Assembly: GCA_029783825.1 (NCBI GenBank)
Contig: JAREIK010000801.1
Location: forward strand, 11,496,391-11,560,390
DNA: 64,000 nt
Direction of reading: 5' to 3'
DNA from: Sapria himalayana
Lineage: Eukaryota; Streptophyta; Magnoliopsida; Malpighiales; Rafflesiaceae
The notes beneath the pieces were generated by a model. That model was not told the DNA's origin. It made no database searches and saw nothing but the letters and a program-made list of their open reading frames with translations. The position numbers were made by a program, and so were the translations under genes. Below are positions 38,901-50,900 of this stretch, piece by piece; position 1 is the first letter of the stretch; every line of letters begins with the position of its first letter.

Positions 38901-41900
38901 CTTCAACTTGAGAAGAAATATTATGATAAGATTGTTAAGAATCATGAGATATTCTTATAATATCTTCTGATTTATTCCTTAGGATATTATTAGAATATCC
39001 TCTGGTTTATTTCATTCTTTTGTATATATATAGGTGTCTCTATAGGTTGTAAAATCATCAATTCATTTTCACCAATTCATTCTCTTATATTTCTTCCCAT
39101 GGATTAAGTATAAATGAATGAATACAGAAAAATTTTACTCAATATCTAATTTTACAAATTTTGTCATACTAATTTTTATTGGCAGGATTAAAATATTTTG
39201 AGAAAGATTATTTGGGAATAAGCATAAATGAATGAGTACTAAAAAATTGTACTCAATACCTAATTTTACAAGTTTTGTCATATTCTCGTATTATTCATTT
39301 TTTTATTATTTCTTTTGATAATACAAGAATACACAAGTCTTATTCTAAGATATATCTTTTCTATTCTAATGTAACATATGAACTAGTACAATAATTTTTG
39401 AGAATATTTATTATAGGTTATAAGTGGGTGTTAACTATAAAGTTGTGTGTAAATAGGAAGATAAATCATCTTAAGACGAGACATATAACAAAAAAATTTA
39501 CTTGGATATTTGATGTGGACTATAAAGACACTTTCTCTCTATATTCATTACAATCTCAATAAAGATTTTTAAATCTTTTGCAATAACTCACATTTTGAGA
39601 ATATATTAGCTAGATATAAAAAATATATTTTTTCATGATGACCTTGAGAAAAGTATATATTTGGAATAACCACCTAGATTTTAAGCAATACAGGCATATA
39701 CTATTTGCAAGTTGTAAAAGATATTGTATGATGTAAAACAATTACAAAGAACATGGTTTACAAGATTTTTATATACAGTCACCTTATTTGAGTTACACGT
39801 GTGTTATATACTTTTTTTAGTTTTTCTAGAAGAATATTAATGAAATGATGATTTTATTGATTATCTATGTGAATTTAAATTTTAATTACAAAATATGACG
39901 AGTTAAAAATCACTCAACTCAAGAATTCTTTCAAACACAATATTAGACAAGGAAATTTGAAAGAAGTATTTTATTGATATTATCCTATCACAGATGATAT
40001 ATGCACTTGATACATTTGTAGATGTTAGACTTTTAGGTTGTACGCCAGCATATACTCCAATTGATCCAAATAATAACTTTATTTATCATGTGATTCATCT
40101 ATTAATTTTACTACTTATAAAAAAATTAGATAAAAGATTAATTATATGATTATGATCAGACTAGATATAGAATAAATAATCAACATAATTAATTATTTTC
40201 TTGATTATTCTCAACAAATTCATCTTGACACAATACTTTACATATTAAGGTATGTAGATAAGCTTTGAGTACTTGGTATCTCTTTCTAGGATCATGAACA
40301 CTATAATTTACTGAGTATTCAAATTTAAATTGAACACTAACATGCAATAATAAAAAATCTACTACATAATTTTATATTTTTATTGGATGCAATCTTATTT
40401 TTTAAAAAAATATGAGATAAACATTTATTTATATATCTAGTGCAAATAAAAAATTCATAATGATAATGATAATTACTTATAAGATACTTTGGATGTGCCA
40501 CCTACTGCATTAAATAGAATATTCACTTTCTTTTTCTATTAATCTTTACAATGATAACCAAGCAAAGAGACATAATCTTCAATCATGTATTTTACAAGCA
40601 AACAAAACACATAAAAATGGACTATTTATTTCTTAGGGAAAAGATATATGATAAGATTATTAAAACAATAAAATGGTCAACAGATACTTTCACTAAGACC
40701 TTGAAATAAATTAACTTATATTTCATCTTTCTAAATTTGATATTATAAACTTATATGCAATACTTATTTTTATTGTATTGAAGTTGATTATTTAAAGTTA
40801 ACTTTTATATTTATGGTATTGAATTTGTACAAAAAAAAACAAATTATAAGTGAAATGAGAGAAGCATGTCCTTGTTCAACTTGAAGCTAAAGTTCTTTAT
40901 TAGTTTAGAAAACCATTAGTAGTGTTTCATCTAATAATATTCATAATATCACATAATTAAAAAAATATATAAGAAAAACAAAAAGAATGAGAATCAAATC
41001 AAACATCCAAAGAAACTTCTAATTGATTGAAATAAACCATTACAAAAATTATTAGTAGTGTCTATCTATCTAATTGACAAATCACTCATGGAGGACATTG
41101 CAAATAGAAAAACTAAAAAAATTTATATAGAAGACATGCTCTTCACCAAGAATCATAATTTACATAAGCATCATTTGGGAAGTTGTCAAACAAAGCTATG
41201 CACAAATAACAAGATTCCAAATAACAAGAAAATGAAAATACAGAAAAAGAAAAAAGAATAAAATAATAAAACAAATACATAAACAAGGAAAATAAAAATA
41301 AAAAATAAAATAAAATAATAAAGATAAAAATGACAAAAAGGAAGAAGAAAAAAAAATAAAAATAAAAAGATAAAGAAAAAGAAAAAAGTAGAAAAAATAA
41401 GAATAAAAAAATAAAAAGAAATAAAAAAATTAAAAATAGAAATAAAATTTACCATAATTTAAAAAAAAATGTGAAGACTTGTGTTGTCTACCAACAAGAC
41501 AATATTGAACAACAACTATAAAACTTAGAAAAGCATCATCAATTCAAAAATACTCATTAAAAAGTGAATCAATTGACTTAAATAGTAAGCCTAGCTAAAG
41601 CGGAGAAGTCACATTATTTCATCAATCAAGATATATTTATAAGACTATGAAACCATCAAGGTCATAAAGAACCAATTTTCCAAGTATAGTGCTTTTATTC
41701 CATCAATCAAGATATATCTATCAGAAAAAGTAGTCACATTATTTCTATATGATTTGATAAAATATTAGAGCATTCCACAATCTAATATTAGTAACAAGGA
41801 TGATAAGAGTTGATCTATAATTTATACCAACATTCAACCTCAAACAAAAGAGTAAACAAAAAAATAAACTAAAAATATATATATATTAAGTGTTATATGA

Positions 41901-44900
41901 GTTTTTCACTACATAATTCAGCATAATTATTAGATTTGATCTAATTTTCATGTAATCTATAACATAGAATCCATCGACCATCACCCTTTACAATCATAAT
42001 TGAACACAACCACATGCACCGACATCATTTTGTGAATCACATAGTACTAACTCAAATATATTTAGACAAAAATACTATTGAGATGACTGATCACCTGCAG
42101 AATACTTGTATTGAATGCATCTATTAAAGATCATGTATTTGTACAATGACAAATAATTTTGTCCAAAGGTGTAGGTCTTGGGTTTGAGACTCAAAAAAAA
42201 AATAATTTTTTTGACTTTCAAGATTAAAACTATTGAGATATTAATCTTTCATAGATCCCTCAAAAAAACAATAGCCTTATGCACTGAGACAACCTCCTAT
42301 ACAAGACTAACCCAACAATATATAAACTTTTCAAGAAACAACAAAAAAAGTAGACTTGACTAGTGTTTTCCTACAAACATAGCTAAACATTATAAGAAGT
42401 TCGCCGAAAACAAAAAACAAAATATGCAGCTACTAATAGAGTGCGAAATTTTCAAAATGAAGTAGCTTAACTCCACAATGAAGATGCGACAAGAGTATTG
42501 TCGAATTAGGCAAGTAAAGTATTACAACTCAATGAAGTTTGAAGGTTCCATAATATTTTGTGACATTTGACAATGTGCTAACATATTCCATAAGAAGCAT
42601 GAAGACTCCAAGAAATTCAAGAATTTGAAAAATTCTTCAAGAAACTCTTCAACTAAGTAGGAGACATTCTATGTTACTCTTCTAAGGCAAAAATTAGGCT
42701 GACTTTGACAACTCGAGACAAACAATTCCCAGCCTAAGGTTTGGTGAATAATTCATACAATAAATAATAATGGAATGAATTGTATCATGCAACAGTACAA
42801 GAGTGTGATACTATTAAACAGGTTAGAATCCAAAAAGACCAACACTTTATGAGCAGGGGCTAGATTTAAACGCAACTGGCATAGCCAGTAACCCAGTCAT
42901 GAGCAATCTGATATGTCATATGTTTGGTTAATAAACATGCACCAAACAATTCTTAACTTGGCACAAGTCAATTATTTTGTAATTCCATAGTGCTTACTCC
43001 TCAACGACCAAAATTCATGCAAGACAAAATTCATATGAATTACTACTTACTTCACCTTGTGTATTGTTCGAGTAATACAGCCACCCGGTCGTAAATTTGA
43101 AATGTTTTGATGAGTGGAGTCAGATGGAGAAACATCAATATGTTTATCCTTTTGAATTCCATATCCTCCCTGATATGATTCAGGGTGAAGAGCATCACAG
43201 AGCAAGCCAAAGAGTTGGATCTTATCATGCTTCCCAGCTTCATAGAGACACTGCAAACATGAAGATGAATATAAATGAGCTAGAAGAACCATTGTGAGCA
43301 TAGATAAACAGCCATAGTTAGTAAAATACTGAATTCGTGGGCACTCCAAAATAATGTTGGCAATATTAAAATATTTGTTGGTCATGTAGTTCGGAGAAAC
43401 TGCTCATCTCTGAACATGACAGCACTTGAATATTACTGCATAAGAATCCTAAGTACTAAATTAATATTAAAATGCCTAGAAAATATATAAAATAATTAAT
43501 TATATTAATAATATATTTATGATATGTTGATTACAAAAAAATTATTTATGGCATGAAATAACCTCCTAGAACATGATTTAGTAAATTATTTTTAGCTACC
43601 AGATTTGGTTTTGAGAGATTCATCAAATTATTCTTTTTTTGATGATGTTGATCAAAGAATCAATATGTAAAATTATTAATGTATGTCAATTATAATCTAA
43701 TCAACAAAGATAATCAGTTGTATTTGTATATATTCCAATTGAAACTATTTTTATAACCCAAATTTCAAAAAAAGAATTTTAGACATCTATGGTATCTTCT
43801 AAATATTAAAATAAGATACTCGAGAGACAATATATTTTTCTCAGAGGAAATGAGTCTATGATATTTTATCTGACCTCGATATATTATGATGTGCGCTTGT
43901 TGAAATACTACTTAATTCAAATATGTACATGTCAAAAGATGTTGGTTCACAAATTAATTCTATCAGATACAAGAGATAGATAATCATGAAAAAATTTAAA
44001 TTATCTAACAGTGATCATATCATATATCACATACGTAATCAGTATAATTTATCATTTCATAGACTCTATCAACTATATTCATATCAAGATAATTTTCTAT
44101 ATTCTCATGTATGTGGACAGATCTCTAACATGAGAGATTATATTTAGAGATACATATTCAGATTTTAATTGAGATTCAACGATCACAAAAAAGAAATTTA
44201 TCATAAATTTTTGTATATTTCTTAAAAATAATCTCGTTTCCTAGAAAAACAAGAGATATAAAATTATTCTAAGATGCAAGTGCAAAGGTTGAGTATGATG
44301 TCGACAACTTATAATCTTTAGTGGATCAATCAATTCTTTGATGAATTTTATCTACCAATTCAAATACCAATGTTACCATAATGTGATAAATAGACAATTG
44401 GGTGCATTACTATCAACCCAATATTTAATGACCACGAACAGACAATATATTAAAATTAACTATTACTTCATAAGAAAAAAGATAAAAGATAATATGATAA
44501 TCACTAGATACATACCAACTAATAAAAAGATTATAGAAATTTTTACGAAGACTCTTAGAATACTAGATATTATTTTTCTCTATTTCAAATTGAGTATTTG
44601 TGACATATATGCATTAACTTGAATGAAGATATTGAGATGTATTTTTATTTTCTTTTTTGATGTTTACCTTTTTCTTCTTTTTATTATTTGGAAGTGTCTA
44701 ACATGTGGACTACCACAATTCAAATATATAATTGATGATGTATTTTTTCAAAAACAATTGTTGATAATTAACAAAATTTATTTTTTTCTCTCTCTCATCT
44801 CTTCCCCTTCTCTAAAGTTCACTATCACCGAAACCTTAAATCAGCCCCAACAATTAATTTATTGATATGTTTATGAATTCACTAAAAGAATTTCAAATTA

Positions 44901-47900
44901 TATTATTTTGATCTAAACTTAATGTGCGAGAACATATGCAATTGCTTGAGACAATTCTAAATTATATTTTTGAAGTTACATTTTTATTGTAAAGTTGTAT
45001 GCTGGTATTATATTTTTACTAGGTAGGGCTAGATTTTCAGACCTATATACACCCTCATTTAACATGAGGGTGTATATAATTTGGAATTCTGTAACTTTTT
45101 CAATTTCGACCTAGATTTTCAAAAAAATAGTGCTTTGAAAGTAAATAAATTATTAATCAAAATGCAAAAGAACCACAAAATTTACCTGAACAACAATGCT
45201 CCAATAGTTCTGTAATTTCTTCAATTCCAAGAAACCATCAATCAAGGTTTGCTGGGTTTGTGCATTATCTTGATTGCTGGCGACAAATTTTATAACAAGT
45301 TAGCCATAATTCCCCATTTTGATTGTTGAGAATAATATAAGTTCCCATTTTTGGCAGTGAAGTACCCAGAACAAGATGGGATCCTAAAACCATTCTTCAG
45401 TATCATTTCTAGGGATAATCCATATCTCTCCATTTCCAATTCCTTCAAATAACAAAACATTGTAAAAACAACACACACAAAAATAAAATATTGATGAACT
45501 TCCTAAAATTGCAAAAACAATACCATAAAACAACATTTGCTAATCAATTTAAATTTCTTGTGCCAAGAAACAAGATTATTTAATCATAATCTACATAACC
45601 TGGAGGATAATCAGACTTTCAGTGATCATAAAAATTAATAGTTATCCAGGATAGATCTATCTTCCCATCTAGATTTACTTTTACAGTGAACACCCTTTTG
45701 CAATCAAAAATAGATCTTCCCAAAAATCATAATACTAATTTTCAAAGTCTGATTAAAATGAATCATATTTATCTCTTTCAATATGACTTATCATTATCTT
45801 AGATATCATTGTATTATCAAAAGATATAATAAAAGTAAAGGTATACAAAAGACAAAACATATGAAACCACATACTTAGTAAAGCACATAGGTAAACCAAA
45901 CAAAAAATTATGTGAAAACTAAAAAAAACAAGTTATCAATGACTATTTTAGATCATATAGTATATTTCATAATCTGCAAATTGTGTTTAATTAAGTCGCT
46001 CTAAATCAAGATGTATGCTTCATACACACCATCTCTTCAATGTTAATGTAAAGAAACATATTATTCATATGAAACTAGTATATTTTTCATTTGTGATAAT
46101 TATTAGTAAAATAAGAAATCATAAATAATTCATTTTGGCCACTGAAAAATGAAATATTCTATTAATTCATATTGAACATTTATGTAAACTCATTTGCTAT
46201 AATTTTTGCCTTAAGATGATACATCTTCTTATCTTGACTTATCTTCATAGTAAGCACTCTATTACAACAAACAATAGACCTTCCCAAAAATTAAGATTCT
46301 AGTTTCAAAGTCTCGTGAAATAGAAACCATTTATCACTTCTAGCATGATATGATATTATCCTAAGCATCCTATTACCAAAAAGATATAATAAAAAAAATA
46401 ATGAAGACAAAAGATAGAAGATGTGAATATGACAAAATCTTAAAATAAGGTGTAGAATACAATTTTTATATTTCTTTCAAAGTGTAGTCGAAAGTAAAAG
46501 AATAGGAGAACTAGCTGCAAGATCATTTGTATCACTAATAAACTCATATTTAAATTAAGAAGATTGTGTATGTCTCATTCTCTTGACATAAACTCTAGGT
46601 CATAGGTAATCAAATCTCCTAATATCAAGCTCATAAAAAGCATAAACTAAAATAGACTCATGGGCTATTATGTTATTTTGACTCAAGAATAATTTTTTCG
46701 TGAAAAATCATATTCTTTTCAGAGCTAATCTGAACTATACTTGTTGAAACATATGATAACTTCTTTGGAGTGTCATCATATTATTAACAAATAAGTTTAG
46801 ATATAACCAATGAGTAACTTTTCTCCTAATTGGAGGCCTAAATAGGACAATAAAAAAGTAAAAAATAATGAATGATTGTGTATCTTCAAGACTTACACTT
46901 CTTAAAATCGCTAAAAAATAAATAATACTCAAAAAAAAAATAATATCAACAATGACTAATATCCTACTAGACTCTGATAAAAATATTTACATTTTTATTA
47001 AATAATAAAAAAACAAAGAAAAGTATATCTCAAATATATTGGTATCAACTTATCTCATCTTGATATATAGCATGCACATTACAAGCAATCTAAAAGGCCC
47101 TATGAGATGGGCTAAATAATCTATCTTCTGAATGTCAACTTATTGAATTAGACAAAATATGTATTCAAAGATATATGTCTTCTTATGAGGTATTATCACA
47201 GCTATCTCATCAAAAAAAATAGATGCCCTCCACAAACTATCTCATCAAAAAAAATAGATGCCCTCCACAAACTATCTCATCAAATAAATGTCATTATTTA
47301 TCATTTTTCACTCTGTTCCCTTTCAAATCTTACATTTTAAAAAGAAAAAATTTTCTCCATGATTGCTTTTCAACCCAAAATAAGATAATACCAATGATTT
47401 TGAGATATTTTTTTCTTGATTACTCCAATATATGATATGAGTACAAGAAATTTTTTATCAATCTAATAGAGTATTAATAAGTATTGAAGCTTACTTTTTT
47501 GAGTATTATACATAAAAAAATAAAAGTCCTAAAAATATATCTAGAGATTAATTTCTCTTAGGATTCCTAGCTCGACACATTACAGAAATTTCTATGTTGA
47601 TGAAAGCAAAAAAAGTTTATAGATAGGATGACGAAGCTTCAAAAATAGTGATTATTGTGAACGTTCAACAGAGATGCCTGACATATGTTGTAGTCGTGAT
47701 TGAGATCGGCAATGTCGCACAATGGGTGGATGTCACCAACTATTGAAACCCAAAAATTATTTATTCTTTTTGGGAAATTATAATTTCAGTTAGGATTCCT
47801 AGCTCTGATATCATGAACAATTGAAACAAAAACTCATAACAAAACATACTTTAAAATGTACACAAGAAAACCTTATAAATACATGCTCATCGAAATGCAA

Positions 47901-50900
47901 CTCTCATCCATAACATAAAAATATAAAAAACACACATGAGCCACAATATTCTTCATTTGGAATATTGCATAATAAAAACAAAAAAATTATGAATTGATTA
48001 ATTACATCCTATCCTCCTAAAAATATCACTTCTAGCCACATCTCAAATTTTCTCCATGTCAATAGTCATATAAGAAAGTTTTATGCAAAAAATTACTTCA
48101 CAACATTCTAATCCATATTATATGTATTTATATATATTTATATATATTTATATATATTTATATATATATATATAGGTCACACTAATTTTTTTTAATATTT
48201 TTCTATGATTTATCTAATAACATAAATTTCATATTTGACCTATCCGACTTAAATCAAATTAAATTATATAATATAGTGGATAAATTCGAAGTCTATTTTA
48301 TATGATGTTTTCCTAAAACTTTAATGTTAACTCAAATTTTATTCACATAAAATTTAAAAGTATTAAATATAAATTTTATTTTTACAAATTATAACCACAA
48401 AATTCTCTCTATGAGTCTGATAGTTTTTACTTTTTAATATCAAAAATTTTATTAAAAGACAATTAACCATTAAATATCAACATAGATAAATCAACACGCA
48501 TATGATAGTGTATCACAACTGAGAAACAAAAACTCTTAAAAACAAGAGCAGCAATGAGACTACCTTGGTGCCTTCTTCATCAAGCAAAAACCACGGAAGC
48601 ATGACACTAGGTGAGTCCATTGAGAAATGTCGAGCACAAGCTATCTGAGAAAAAAAATCCCCAAACAGAAAAATTTTGAATGGAAAATTTATGTAAAACA
48701 TAATAACAACATTTTGTGTAACAAAGAAAGTGGAATCAATTTACAAAAGAAAGTTCCAACCTTCAAAGCCCGTATGAAAGATGTGATTGTTCCATCATGG
48801 ACAACAAAGTAATTTCTCAAAAAATCAGCCACTTTGTGGCCTATAATGAACCCATAAAATTGCCTCACAAGAACAGCCTCAACAATTGCATCCAGTTTCT
48901 CTGATGGCGTCCCCAGAAGAAACTTAGAAGGGTACAAGTGATGGAGTACATCTGAAGGAAGTAAGGTTCTGAAGGCACCAAGTGTTGTTGCAACTCCAAT
49001 TATTAAAATAACTGGGATTTTTAATATCCATTCTCTATAAGGCACAACAATACATTCAAATATATAATATAGTAAATTTAATATGAAATGTTAAATGTAA
49101 ATACACAAGAAATAAACACATAAAGCACATTAATTCATATGAAATAGAATACAACTTGAATATGAAAAAGAACAAAGAAAAAAAAGTAACAACTTTATAA
49201 ATTCAGAAAATTGATAGAGAAATCAAGAAAAAAATTAGAAAAAAAAAATATTATTCTCTCAAATGAATGTATTGATATCTCATATATCAAGTTTGAGTGA
49301 AAATAATTTGTGATTCAACACTCATCTTTGTGAAAATATCATTTGATTGTATTTGATAGGCATGTTGATTATAGTGATCCAACCATCTTGAGTTTTCTAT
49401 CAGATAAAATGGAAATATAACTTAATATGATCCATTCAATCATAAAAGACCAAATTAACACATTATTTATGATAATACAATGTAATAGAATTATAGAACA
49501 AAAAACTAAGATAGAGATATGTTCTAATAGATGTCTAATCCAAGTAAACTTGGAACTAGTTATGGACATGATTATGTCTTGGTCTTTATGTCAAATCTAA
49601 AAAATATTCTCTCTTACTTTTCTAAGAGTCAAGATTATGTTTCATTAAAGTATAAAAATTCATTATGAATTTATTTTCCATAATCAATATACCCAACTAA
49701 AACAAGATACACATTTAACTAAAATTATTCGTGATTATTACACGAACGTATAATAATTACTTCATAAATGAAGAATGAGTTATTAAAGGTGCACTTCAAA
49801 CGTGCCTAATGCCCATACTCCATTAGGCCCATGCAATAGCACATCACCTCGCCTTGTCTTGCCTTGCCTCAAGTGGCCCCGCCAACAAAATATATTATTG
49901 CCTAAGTACCCATCATAGATCAATTAAGCTCATCAAGGAAGCACGGACACGGCTCCCTACAGCTGTGTCCACGTGTCCGACACCTGGACACGTGGACACG
50001 ACACTGATACGTGTCCGATATGTCACGTGGCGTATCATTGCACAATCCTTATCCGATACGCCATGTGGCGTATCGGATGGTTTAGTCGGCAGTCATATCC
50101 ACGTCTATACTACCCGACATCCGACGACGTTGGTGGCCAACATTGGCCACTAGCAGGGGGCAGGCGCGATTTGAGGGAGAGGCAGGAGCAGGCACAATTT
50201 GAGGGGAAAGACAGGGGCAGTGATTTGAGGGGAGAGGCAGGGGCGGGCGTGTTTGAGGGGAGAGGTAGGGGCGGGCGGGCAGGCGTGCTTGAGGGGAGAG
50301 GCATGGGCATAAAATAAAATATTTTTATAAAATAAAATGAAAAATATATATTTTTATATAATATAATTATAAAATATTATTTTATAAAATAAAATAAATA
50401 TAAATATTATCTTATAAAATAAAATATAATATTTTTATTTTATAAAATAAATAATATATATTTATTATATATAATAAAATATTTTAATTTAATTTAATTT
50501 AATAAATTTTATAAAATACCTAATATTTATAATTAATAATTTTTATTTTTATTTTTATTTTTTTATTATGCCGTATCCTAGCCGTATCCGTATCCTAGTT
50601 TTTTAGCATTTGTTGTGTCCCCGTATCCTGCCGTGTCGTATCCCCGTATCCGTGTCCGTGTCCGTGCTTCTTAGATGCCCATAACCCCCCACAGATGAAT
50701 TATTTTCAGAAAATACTATTAGGCTTTAGCATAATTTCAAACGAATGATCTTGAAAAACTTATTATTTTTTTTAGCATAGAAATGATTTATTCTATAAGA
50801 AGTATAATCATATCACTGATGATATATTCACATGTACTCTTATAGAGGTTGATATCTTGGTTTATACTTAAGTAGATACTCTTATTGATCCATGTACTGA

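Larger units (their letters stand above)
33631..39099 (+). mobile_element. Ty1/copia LTR retrotransposon, complete in structure, coding broken
   Basis: 5,469 bp. It has LTRs of 169 and 181 bp, a primer-binding site at 33800, a polypurine tract (GAGAAGAAA) just before the 3' LTR, and gag-protease-integrase-RT-RNase H in copia order. Flanks are GGGAT (33626-33630) and TGGAT (39100-39104), a 5-bp duplication with one change. Removing the element joins …GATTATTTGGGAT to TAAGTATAAATG…, which is the continuous order seen in the neighbouring repeat at about 39216-39240. It carries its own nested MITE. It is antisense to ORC3 and has many stops. Confidence 0.95.
24989..43050 (-). other. ORC3 intron 9 (18,062 bp), transposon stack
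   Basis: It contains a 450-bp tandem duplication (25140-26112), four GC-rich MITE-type elements, a pogo-like element (27511-29628), a hAT derivative (30856-31577), an LTR (31829-31953), a full copia element (33631-39099) nested in an older copia copy, and an A-rich stretch at 41216-41450. 29700-30790, 32000-32750 and 40900-43040 have no recognised gene. Confidence 0.88.
45443..48563 (-). other. ORC3 intron 6 (3,121 bp)
   Basis: It contains a minus-strand copia RT relic (45900-46400), a 35-bp tandem doublet at 47202-47285 and a TATATATTTA array near 48119-48174. The remainder is AT-rich with no recognised gene. Confidence 0.88.

Noticed and set aside
41186..41455. 89-codon Phe-rich minus-strand frame resembling a membrane protein
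   Set aside because: Translation of an A-rich low-complexity run. No start context or conservation.
45290..45478. Apparent frameshift and stop in ORC3 between GLSLEMILKNGF and the NYWSIVVQ block
   Set aside because: A GT-AG intron of 89 bp (45277-45365) explains it and restores the frame exactly, so pseudogenisation is not needed.
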